This document shows positions 1 through 6,776 of a stretch of DNA of 18,549 nt, piece after piece. The stretch comes from Alphaproteobacteria bacterium (GTDB taxonomy: Bacteria > Pseudomonadota > Alphaproteobacteria > Caulobacterales > Caulobacteraceae). The stretch is taken from the NCBI GenBank assembly GCA_028869395.1, contig JAGWSE010000470.1, positions 1 to 18,549 of the forward strand, written 5' to 3'. Under the pieces are notes generated by a model. The model saw nothing but the letters and a program-made list of their open reading frames with translations. It was not told the origin of the DNA and did not search any database. Position 1 is the first letter of the stretch. Each line of letters starts with the position of its first letter. The translations under genes and the position numbers were made by a program.

Positions 1-1197
1 GCCTATTTCGCCCAGTTCGACCTGGATGCGCCCTGCGTGGCCATGGTCACCGCCAGCCACAACGAGAACGGCTGGACCGGCGTGAAGATGGGAGCCCAGC
101 GGCCGCTGACCTTCGGGCCGGACGAGATGGGCCGGCTGAAGGAGATCACCCTGAACGGCCTGTGGCGCACGGAGCCGGGCGGCAGCGTGCGCATGGTGGA
201 GGGCGTCGCGCAGCGCTACATCGCCGACGCCGCCAGTCGGGCCAGGCTCACCCGCCCCCTGCGGGTCATCGCAGCCTGCGGCAACGGCACGGCCAGCGCC
301 TTCGCGCCGGAGGCGCTGCGGCGCATGGGCGTGGCCGAGGTCATCGAGATGGACGCCGAGCTCGACTGGACCTTCCCGAAGTACAACCCGAACCCCGAGG
401 ACCACGTGATGCTCTCCGCCATGGCCAAGGCCGTGCGGGAGCACGGAGCGGACCTGGCGCTGGGCTTCGATGGGGACGGCGACCGCTGTGGGGTGGTGGA
501 CGACGAGGGCGAGGAGATTTTCGCCGACAAGATCGGCCTGATGCTGGCGCGCGACCTGTCGGCCCTGCACAAGGACGCGACCTTCGTGGTGGACGTGAAG
601 TCCACGGGGCTGTTCGCCACCGACGAGGTGCTCAGGCAGAACGGCGCCAAGACCGTCTACTGGAAGACCGGCCACTCCTACATCAAGCGCAAGACCGCCG
701 AGCTCGGCGCGCTGGCGGGGTTCGAGAAATCCGGCCACTTCTTCTTCAACCCGCCGATCGGGCGCGGCTACGACGACGGCATCGTGGCCGCCGCGGCGGT
801 GCTGTCCATGCTCGACCGCAATCCGGGCAAGAAGCTCTCCGACCTGAAGAAGGCCCTGCCGGTCGCCTGGACCTCGCTGACCATGAGCCCGCACTGCGCC
901 GACGAGGTGAAGTACGGCGTGGTCGACAAGATCGTCGCCGAGTACGAGGCGCTGCGCGCCAAGGGCGGCACGATCCTGGGGCGGAAGATCGCCGACCTGA
1001 TCACGGTCAACGGCGTCCGCGTGGCGCTGGAGGACGGCTCCTGGGTGCTGGTGCGGGCCTCGTCGAACAAGCCCGAGCTGGTCGTCGTGGTCGAAAGCGC
1101 CCGCTCGGAGGACGACATGCGCGCCCTCTTCCGGGAGGAAGTGAAGCCGCGCCTGGCGAAACACCCCGAAGTCGGGGCCTACAACCAGGAAATCTGA
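1..1197 (+). CDS. phosphomannomutase/phosphoglucomutase, 5'-truncated by window edge
   Basis: Alpha-D-phosphohexomutase that interconverts hexose-6-phosphate and hexose-1-phosphate in the cytoplasm, feeding nucleotide-sugar synthesis. The frame is open from base 1, so the start lies upstream. 398 residues are visible, and roughly 90 are probably missing if the catalytic serine sits near residue 108 as in Pseudomonas AlgC. Seen: the phosphoserine loop VTASHN (catalytic Ser codon 55-57), the Mg2+ loop DGDGD at 469-483, the sugar-specificity motif EKSGH, and the C-terminal phosphate loop RASSNKP, where AlgC-type enzymes usually have RASNTTP. Ugd follows 75 bases downstream on the same strand, so the pair plausibly supplies precursors for exopolysaccharide or LPS. 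Dual mannose/glucose specificity is inferred from the family; the sequence alone cannot fix it. The family is certain, the exact substrate is not. Confidence 0.92.
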   Translation, partial: AYFAQFDLDAPCVAMVTASHNENGWTGVKMGAQRPLTFGPDEMGRLKEITLNGLWRTEPGGSVRMVEGVAQRYIADAASRARLTRPLRVIAACGNGTASAFAPEALRRMGVAEVIEMDAELDWTFPKYNPNPEDHVMLSAMAKAVREHGADLALGFDGDGDRCGVVDDEGEEIFADKIGLMLARDLSALHKDATFVVDVKSTGLFATDEVLRQNGAKTVYWKTGHSYIKRKTAELGALAGFEKSGHFFFNPPIGRGYDDGIVAAAAVLSMLDRNPGKKLSDLKKALPVAWTSLTMSPHCADEVKYGVVDKIVAEYEALRAKGGTILGRKIADLITVNGVRVALEDGSWVLVRASSNKPELVVVVESARSEDDMRALFREEVKPRLAKHPEVGAYNQEI

Positions 1198-1272
1198 CCA
1201 AAAGATCTCGCGCTTGGCGCCGCGCGTGGCGCATGTTCAAAGCGCGACCTGAGCAGTCGGGACTGAGTAAGC

Positions 1273-2583
1273 ATGCACGTTGCGATGATCGGAACAGGCT
1301 ACGTGGGCCTGGTCAGCGGAGCCTGCTTCGCCGACTTCGGGCATATCGTGACCTGTATCGACAAGGACGCCTCGAAGATCGAGCGCCTGAAGTCGGGCGG
1401 GATCCCCATCTACGAGCCGGGCCTCGACACCCTGGTCGCCCGCAACGTCGAGGCGGGGCGACTGTTCTTCGACACCGACGCGGCCAAGGCGGTGAAGGAA
1501 GCCGATGCGGTGTTCATCGCGGTGGGCACGCCGTCGCGGCGCGGCGACGGCTATGCGGACCTGTCCTACGTCTACGCGGCGGCCGAGGAGATCGCGGCGC
1601 TGGTGGACGGATTCACCCTGGTGGTCACCAAATCCACCGTGCCGGTCGGCACCGGCGACGAGATCGAGGCGATCGTCAAGCGCGTGCGGCCCGAAGCCGA
1701 GGTGGCGGTGGTCTCCAACCCCGAGTTCCTGCGCGAGGGCGCGGCGATCGAGGACTTCAAGCGGCCCGACCGGGTCGTCGTGGGGACGGAGAACGAGCGC
1801 GCCCGCGAGGTCATGCGCGAGCTCTACCGGCCGCTTTACCTCAACGAGACGCCGATCGTGTTCACCAGCCGCCGGACCAGCGAGCTGATCAAGTACGCGG
1901 CCAACGCCTTCCTGGCGATGAAGATCACCTTCATCAACGAGATCGCCGACCTGTGCGAGGCGGTGGACGCCGACGTGCAGCAGGTGGCGCGGGGCATCGG
2001 ACTCGACAACCGCATCGGCGGCAAGTTCCTGCACGCAGGGCCGGGCTACGGCGGCTCGTGCTTCCCGAAGGACACGCTGGCGCTGGTGCGAACGGCGCGC
2101 TCGGCCGGTGCGCCGCTGGAGCTCATCGAGACCACCGTGAAGGTGAACGACGAGCGCAAGAAGGCGATGGCCCACAAGGTCATCAAGGCGGTCAACGGCC
2201 AGGACCTCGCCGGCCGGACGATCGGCGTTCTGGGCCTCACCTTCAAGCCGAACACCGACGATATGCGCGACGCGCCGTCCCTGGACATCGTGCCGGCGCT
2301 GCAGGCGGCCGGCGCGAAGGTTCAGGCCTTCGATCCCGAGGGCCACGAGGCCGAGCACATGCTGAAGGACGTGGCCTTCAAGTCCGACCCCTACGACGTG
2401 GCGGAAGGCGCCGACGCGCTGGTGATCATCACCGAGTGGGACCAGTTCCGCGCGCTCGACCTCGACCGGATCAAGCTCCTGATGAAGAAGCCGTTAATGG
2501 TCGACCTGCGCAACATCTACAAGCCCGACGACATGCGCGCCCGCGGCTTCACCTACACCAGCGTCGGCCGCGGCAGCGTCTGA
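1273..2583 (+). CDS. ugd: UDP-glucose 6-dehydrogenase
   Basis: Oxidises UDP-glucose to UDP-glucuronate with two NAD+, in the cytoplasm, giving the precursor of acidic exopolysaccharides and of other uronic and pentose sugars. 436 residues, normal for bacterial Ugd. Seen: N-terminal Rossmann motif GTGYVGL (7-13), the STVPVGTG segment (121-128), NPEFLREG (149-156), the substrate-binding lysine in LIKYAANAFLA (K207), and the catalytic cysteine in GYGGSCFPKD (C263, with K266 and D267). The C-terminal UDP-binding domain is complete and ends in SVGRGSV. The ATG at 1273 begins directly at the Rossmann strand, so no longer start is needed; the ribosome binding site is weak. The gene lies 75 bases after the phosphohexomutase on the same strand, and a short GC hairpin (GCGCC/GGCGC, 1217-1232) in that gap has no T-tract, so co-transcription is likely. 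Confidence 0.97.
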   Translation: MHVAMIGTGYVGLVSGACFADFGHIVTCIDKDASKIERLKSGGIPIYEPGLDTLVARNVEAGRLFFDTDAAKAVKEADAVFIAVGTPSRRGDGYADLSYVYAAAEEIAALVDGFTLVVTKSTVPVGTGDEIEAIVKRVRPEAEVAVVSNPEFLREGAAIEDFKRPDRVVVGTENERAREVMRELYRPLYLNETPIVFTSRRTSELIKYAANAFLAMKITFINEIADLCEAVDADVQQVARGIGLDNRIGGKFLHAGPGYGGSCFPKDTLALVRTARSAGAPLELIETTVKVNDERKKAMAHKVIKAVNGQDLAGRTIGVLGLTFKPNTDDMRDAPSLDIVPALQAAGAKVQAFDPEGHEAEHMLKDVAFKSDPYDVAEGADALVIITEWDQFRALDLDRIKLLMKKPLMVDLRNIYKPDDMRARGFTYTSVGRGSV

Positions 2584-2708
2584 CCGCGCGGGATCGAGCC
2601 GCCACAGCCGCCAACCCTGGGCGCGCCGGGCGACGGCAAGCCGCCCCCTTGCGTCCCGGGCCCCGCTTCGGCCAGCCTGCGGGCGGGGAAAGCGAGGGGA
2701 AGGTCATC

Positions 2709-4439
2709 ATGCGTAGGCTGGGTTTCGGCGTCGCCTTGTGCGCGGCGCTCATCGTCGGTCCGGCGGCGGCGCGCGAGCGCTACGACGTCCTGATCCGCGG
2801 CGGGACGATCTACGACGGCTCGGGGCGGCCGGGCGTGCGGGGCGACGTGGCGGTGAAGGGCGACCGCATCGTCTACGTGGGGCCGCATGCGCCGGGGATG
2901 GCCGCCAAGGTGGTCGACGCGCGCGGCCTCGCTGTCTCGCCGGGGTTCGTGAACATGCTGAGCCAAGCCCAGGAGAGCCTGCTGGTCGACGGCAAGGGCG
3001 AAAGCGACCTTCGCCAGGGCGTGACGCTGGAGGTGATGGGCGAAGGCTGGTCCATGGGGCCGAAGACGCCGGCCATGGCCAAGCGGGACGAGGCGCGCGA
3101 GGGCGACATCAAGTTCCCGATCACCTGGTCCACGCTGGGCGGCTATCTCTCCATGCTCCAGACGCGCGGCGTGTCGATGAACGTGACCTCGTTCGTAGGC
3201 GCGACCACAGTGCGCGACGTGGTGCTGGGCGAGGCCGACGTGCAGCCGACCCCTGCCCAGCTCGCCCGCATGCGCGGCCTTGTCGATCAGGCGATGGAGG
3301 AAGGCGCGGTGGGCGTCGGCGCGAGCCTGATCTACGCCCCTTCGATCTACGCCAAGACGCCGGAGCTGGCGGCGCTGGCGACCGAGGCCGGCCGCTGCGG
3401 CGGCATCTACATCGCCCACATCCGTTCCGAGGGCGACCATGTGCTGGACGCGATCGACGAGACCATCGAGATCGCCCGCGAGTCCGGCGCGCCCGCCGAG
3501 ATCTATCACTTCAAGGTCGCGGGAAGGGACAACTGGGACAAGCTCGGGCCCGCCATCGCGAAGATCGAGGCCGCCCGCCGCGAGGGGCTGCGCATCACCG
3601 CCAACATGTACACCTACACCGCCGGCGCCACCGGCCTGAACGCGGGCATGCCGCCGTGGGTGCAGGACGGCGGGCTGGAGGCCTGGATCCGGCGGCTGAA
3701 GGACCCGGCGATCCGCGCCCGCGTGGCCGAGGAGATGAAGAACGCCCATCCGCAGGGCTGGGAGAACCTGATGGGGCTGGCCGGCGCGGACGGGACGCTG
3801 CTGCTCGCCTTCAAGAACCCCAAGCTGAAGCCGCTCACCGGCAAGACGCTCGCCGAGGTCGCCAAGATGCGCGGAGAGAACCCGGAGCAGACCGCCATCG
3901 ACCTGGTCATCGAGGACGGCAGCCGCGTCGGCGTGGCCTATTTCCTGATGAGCCAGGACAACCTTCGCCGGAAGGTGGCGCTGCCATGGATGAGCTTCGG
4001 CTCCGACGAGGACGCCGAGGCGCCCAAGGGCGTCTTCCTGCTCTCCCAGCCGCATCCCAGGGCCTACGGCAACTTCGATCGCGTGCTCGCCAAGTACGTC
4101 CGCGACGAGCATGTGATCACCCTGCCCGACGCCATCCGCAAGCTCTCGGCGCTGCCGGCGGCCAATCTTTCGCTGAGGGACCGTGGCCGGCTGAAGCGCG
4201 GCTATTTCGCCGACGTGGTGGTGTTCGATCCGGCGACCATCCAGGACCACGCGACCTATGAGAAGCCGCAGCAGTTCTCGACCGGCGTCCGCGACGTGCT
4301 GGTGAACGGCCGCTTCGCCCTGGAAGACGGCGAGCCCACCGGGGCGCACAGCGGCCGGTTCGTGCACGGACGGGCCTGGACCGGCGCGCCCGGCGGCGGC
4401 TGCCGCGCCTCGGCGAAGGACTGGACCTGGGCCTCGTAG
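2709..4439 (+). CDS. exported amidohydrolase, N-acyl-D-amino-acid deacylase family, non-canonical metal site
   Basis: 576 residues with an N-terminal signal peptide (about 1-22, ending AAARE), so probably periplasmic. The first domain opens like a D-aminoacylase: YDVLIRGGTIYDGSGRPG (25-42), then SPGF (77-80). Classical family members have an HxH metal motif just after PGF, but here the residues are VNMLS (81-85). The Cys of the usual GNCG metal loop is also absent, the local sequence being MGEGWSMGP (110-118), with Glu112 near that place. The later ligands look kept: H237 in IAHIRSE, H267 in YHFKV, D433 in FGSDEDAE. A C-terminal beta-sandwich segment (GYFADVVVFDP, 498-508) closes the fold. 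The ATG is preceded by GGGGAAGG with good spacing. I recall a bacterial subfamily with this altered motif, so this is probably a real clade and not a broken gene. The substrate is unknown; hydrolysis of an N-acyl amino acid or dipeptide is only a family-based guess. Confidence 0.85.
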   Translation: MRRLGFGVALCAALIVGPAAARERYDVLIRGGTIYDGSGRPGVRGDVAVKGDRIVYVGPHAPGMAAKVVDARGLAVSPGFVNMLSQAQESLLVDGKGESDLRQGVTLEVMGEGWSMGPKTPAMAKRDEAREGDIKFPITWSTLGGYLSMLQTRGVSMNVTSFVGATTVRDVVLGEADVQPTPAQLARMRGLVDQAMEEGAVGVGASLIYAPSIYAKTPELAALATEAGRCGGIYIAHIRSEGDHVLDAIDETIEIARESGAPAEIYHFKVAGRDNWDKLGPAIAKIEAARREGLRITANMYTYTAGATGLNAGMPPWVQDGGLEAWIRRLKDPAIRARVAEEMKNAHPQGWENLMGLAGADGTLLLAFKNPKLKPLTGKTLAEVAKMRGENPEQTAIDLVIEDGSRVGVAYFLMSQDNLRRKVALPWMSFGSDEDAEAPKGVFLLSQPHPRAYGNFDRVLAKYVRDEHVITLPDAIRKLSALPAANLSLRDRGRLKRGYFADVVVFDPATIQDHATYEKPQQFSTGVRDVLVNGRFALEDGEPTGAHSGRFVHGRAWTGAPGGGCRASAKDWTWAS

Positions 4440-4449
4440 GCGCCGGACC

Positions 4450-4965
4450 ATGCGGAAGCCCCGCCTGTTCCACGTCAGCGAGGAAGCCAGGATCGCGCGT
4501 TTCGAGCCGCGCGCGAACTATCGCGTGGAGGGCGAGATGGTCTGGGCGGTTGACGAGCCGCACCTCGTCAACTTCCTGACCCCGCGCGACTGCCCGCGGA
4601 TCACGTACGGATCGGGGCCGCAGACGACGGATGAGGACGCCGTGCGATTCCTGGGGCTGGTCCGGCGCGTCGTGGCGTTCGAGGCCGCTCGGCTCGATCA
4701 GGTTCGCGCCTGCACGCTTCATATCTACGAAGTGCCGCCGGAGAGCTTCGAGCCGGAATTGCCGGAAGCGGGCTACTGGATCTCACGGACGCCGGTGACG
4801 CCGATCGGGGTCCGCACCGAGACGGACCTGCTTTCGGCGCTGACCCGGGCCGGCGCCGAAGTGCGCATCCTGCAGGACTTCTGGACGCTCTGCGACGCGG
4901 TGGCGGCGTCCAGCCTGGAATTCTCGATCATCCACAAGGAGCTCGCCGCCCCCCGGAGCGGATGA
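4450..4965 (+). CDS. DUF6886-like conserved hypothetical protein
   Basis: 171-residue soluble protein with no signal peptide or membrane span. The N-terminus RLFHVSEEARIARFEPR (5-21), followed by VWAVDEPHL and NFLTPRDCPRITY, matches my memory of the DUF6886 family, whose members share the FHVSEE, FxPR, VWAxDxxH and PRDCPR segments. The His and Arg conservation is suggestive of a binding or catalytic pocket resembling RNA 2'-phosphotransferase or ADP-ribosyl folds, but that link is my speculation. It starts 10 bases after the amidohydrolase stop, so it is probably translated from the same message, although no strong ribosome binding site is visible. It converges with the small minus-strand gene that ends 5 bases further on. 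The function is unknown. Confidence 0.75.
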   Translation: MRKPRLFHVSEEARIARFEPRANYRVEGEMVWAVDEPHLVNFLTPRDCPRITYGSGPQTTDEDAVRFLGLVRRVVAFEAARLDQVRACTLHIYEVPPESFEPELPEAGYWISRTPVTPIGVRTETDLLSALTRAGAEVRILQDFWTLCDAVAASSLEFSIIHKELAAPRSG

Positions 4966-4970
4966 GGCGA

Positions 4971-5135
4971 TCAGAATCCGCGGTGGCTGACGTTGACCAG
5001 GTGCTGCGCGATGAAGACGGCGCCCGCCCAGAAGGCGACCGCCAGCAAGGCGACGAAGGCCAGGCACGCCACGGAGCTGATGCTCCTGTTGGTCCCCAGC
5101 CGCGTCACACCCCCGAATGCGAGGTTGCGCCGCAT
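4971..5135 (-). CDS. small single-span membrane protein, 54 residues
   Basis: Short minus-strand gene found by reading the sequence directly. The product starts MRRNLAFGGVTRLGTNRSIS, then has a hydrophobic span of about 22 residues (SVACLAFVALLAVAFWAGAV, then FIA) and a short tail ending NVSHRGF. The basic N-terminus before the span suggests N-in topology by the positive-inside rule. The ATG has a strong AGGGAGAG ribosome binding site at 5139-5146. The stop at 4971 sits 5 bases from the convergent DUF6886-like gene, consistent with compact gene packing. It lies downstream of glmM on the same strand, 170 bases away, so it may have its own promoter or be read through from glmM. I do not recognise a family with certainty; small one-span proteins of this sort occur in Caulobacteraceae. 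Confidence 0.72.
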   Translation of the reverse strand: MRRNLAFGGVTRLGTNRSISSVACLAFVALLAVAFWAGAVFIAQHLVNVSHRGF

Positions 5136-5138
5136 ATT

Positions 5139-5146
5139 CTCTCCCT
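5139..5146 (-). promoter_or_regulatory. strong ribosome binding site of the 54-residue membrane protein
   Basis: On the minus strand AGGGAGAG sits 3 bases before the ATG at 5135, with the GGGAG core 5 bases away. It is the main reason for treating the short frame as a real gene. Confidence 0.7.
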
Positions 5147-5155
5147 AGTCTTATG

Positions 5156-5178
5156 GCGCCGCGCCGATCGAGCGGCGC
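5156..5178. other. GC-rich inverted repeat in the leader of the small membrane protein gene
   Basis: GCGCCGC (5156-5162) and GCGGCGC (5172-5178) are perfect 7-base arms around a 9-base loop, 21 bases upstream of the small gene's ATG. No T-tract follows on either strand, so it is not a clear intrinsic terminator for glmM. It could be a leader structure or a weak terminator. Confidence 0.35.
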
Positions 5179-5305
5179 AGCCTGATGTCGAGACTGACAC
5201 AATCCTTAAGACTTGGGTAGGGTTGCTCACGAACGACGTTACGCCGTCTCACCAAGGCCTGGCGCGGTCGGCGTTCCGAGAGCGGGCCGGAAGGGCGTGA
5301 AGCGG

Positions 5306-6658
5306 CTAGGCCGCCGCCTTCTTCACGGCGCCGGCGATCTCGCGGACCACCTGGTTGACGAGCTTCTCGTCGTCGCCCTCGGCCATGATGCGGATGAGCG
5401 GCTCGGTGCCGGAGGCGCGCACGACGATGCGGCCCGAGCCGTTCAGGCGCTGCTCGGCCTCCTTGATGGCGCCCTTGACCTGCTCGCTCTCCAGCGGCTT
5501 TCCGGCCACGAAGCGGACGTTCTCCAGCTTCTGCGGCACGGGCTCGAACTGGCGGGCCAGCGCGCTCATCGGCCGGTCGCTCTCCTTCAGCACCGCCAGC
5601 ACCTGCAGAGCGGCCAGCAGGCCGTCCCCGGTGGTGGCGAAGTCGCGCAGGATGATGTGGCCGGACTGTTCGCCGCCGAGGTTGAATCCCCCCTCCCGCA
5701 TGCGGGCCATGACGTAGCGATCGCCCACCTGGGTGCGTTCCAGCCTGAGCCCGCGCGCCGTGATGAAGCGCTCGAGCCCGAGGTTGGACATGACCGTGGC
5801 CACGACGCCGCCGCCGGTCAGCTTGTCCCGCTTGGCCCAGTTGTCCGCGATGAGGGCCATGATCTGGTCGCCGTCGATCACCTGACCCTTCTCGTCGCAG
5901 ATCACGACCCGGTCGGCGTCGCCGTCCAGCGCGATGCCGATGTCGGCGCGGTAGTCCTTGACCGCCTTCTGCATGGCGGCGGGGTGCGTCGAGCCACACT
6001 CCTCGTTGATGTTGAAACCGCTCGGCCCGATTCCGACGGGGATCACCTCGGCGCCCAGTTCATAGAGGGCCTCCGGCGCGACCTTGTAGGCGGCGCCATT
6101 GGCGCAATCGATGACGATCCTCAGGCCCGAGAGGCTGAGGCGGCGCGGGAAGGTGCCCTTGGCGATCTCCACGTAGCGCGCCTGGCAGTCGTCGATCCGC
6201 TGCACCCGGCCCAGCGACGTCGGGCTGGCGAGCCCTTCCTCCAGCCCCTGGTCCATGAGCTGCTCGATTTCGAGCTCGCGCTCGTCGGAAAGCTTGTAGC
6301 CGTCGGGGCCGAACAGCTTGATGCCGTTGTCGGCAAAGACGTTGTGGGAGGCCGAGATCATCACCCCCAGGTCGGCGCGCAGGGACCGCGTCATCATCGC
6401 CACGCCCGGGGTCGGCAGCGGCCCGAACAGGCGCACGTCCATGCCGACGCTGGTGAACCCCGCGACCAGGGCCGGCTCGATCATGTAGCCCGACAGCCGC
6501 GTGTCCTTGCCGATCACCACCAGATGGCGGCGCTCGTCCTTGGACATGAAAAGCTTGCCCGCGGCCATGCCGACGCGCAAAGCCACCTCCGCGGTCATGG
6601 GATGGCGATTGGCCTGGCCGCGGATCCCGTCGGTTCCGAAATAGGCGCGCTTGTTCAT
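5306..6658 (-). CDS. glmM: phosphoglucosamine mutase
   Basis: Converts glucosamine-6-phosphate to glucosamine-1-phosphate, the step between GlmS and GlmU on the way to UDP-GlcNAc for peptidoglycan and lipid A; cytoplasmic. 450 residues, close to E. coli GlmM (445). Seen: KRAYFGTDGIRG at the N-terminus, phosphoserine loop ISASHN with catalytic S104, Mg2+ loop DGDAD (245-249), GlmM-type specificity loop GEQSGH (329-334) and phosphate loop RASGTEP (414-420). All catalytic elements are intact. I chose the ATG at 6658 (MNKRAYFG); an in-frame TTG two codons upstream (6664) is possible but gives an atypical N-terminus. It diverges from glmS across a 118-base region, so the two consecutive enzymes of the pathway may share regulatory DNA. 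Confidence 0.97.
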   Translation of the reverse strand: MNKRAYFGTDGIRGQANRHPMTAEVALRVGMAAGKLFMSKDERRHLVVIGKDTRLSGYMIEPALVAGFTSVGMDVRLFGPLPTPGVAMMTRSLRADLGVMISASHNVFADNGIKLFGPDGYKLSDERELEIEQLMDQGLEEGLASPTSLGRVQRIDDCQARYVEIAKGTFPRRLSLSGLRIVIDCANGAAYKVAPEALYELGAEVIPVGIGPSGFNINEECGSTHPAAMQKAVKDYRADIGIALDGDADRVVICDEKGQVIDGDQIMALIADNWAKRDKLTGGGVVATVMSNLGLERFITARGLRLERTQVGDRYVMARMREGGFNLGGEQSGHIILRDFATTGDGLLAALQVLAVLKESDRPMSALARQFEPVPQKLENVRFVAGKPLESEQVKGAIKEAEQRLNGSGRIVVRASGTEPLIRIMAEGDDEKLVNQVVREIAGAVKKAAA

Positions 6659-6722
6659 CGGCAACTCACGAAACGATCCGAAACCCAGATTTAGTCGACG
6701 GGATTATGCCGAATGGTAAAGC

Positions 6723-6750
6723 CGGCTCCGCTCTCGTGCGACCGGAGCCG
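6723..6750 (+). promoter_or_regulatory. perfect hairpin in the glmS leader / glmM-glmS divergent region
   Basis: CGGCTCCG (6723-6730) and CGGAGCCG (6743-6750) form an 8-base perfect stem with a 12-base loop, ending 9 bases before the AAGGA ribosome binding site (6760-6764) of glmS. It is followed only by TTTAG, too short for a convincing terminator. It could be a 5'-UTR structure or an operator dyad in the shared glmM/glmS promoter region. The structure is seen; the role is inferred. Confidence 0.5.
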
Positions 6751-6776
6751 TTTAGCACAAAGGACGTCATAGCAGC

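Noticed and set aside
1217..1232. Hairpin between the mutase and ugd as terminator
   Set aside because: Five-base arms and no T-tract; common by chance in GC-rich DNA.
162..2708. Very long open frame in the +3 frame running across the mutase and ugd genes into the amidohydrolase
   Set aside because: Arg/Gly/Ala-rich translation with no domain similarity; it is the stop-poor off-frame of GC-rich genes. Only the part from 2709 is real.
2553..4451. 632-codon minus-strand open frame opposite the amidohydrolase
   Set aside because: His/Arg/Gly-rich, no recognisable domain, exactly antisense to a gene with signal peptide and family motifs.
6723..6750. glmS ribozyme/riboswitch
   Set aside because: The leader is only about 118 bases including the divergent promoters, and the simple stem does not show the multi-pseudoknot core of the Firmicutes ribozyme.
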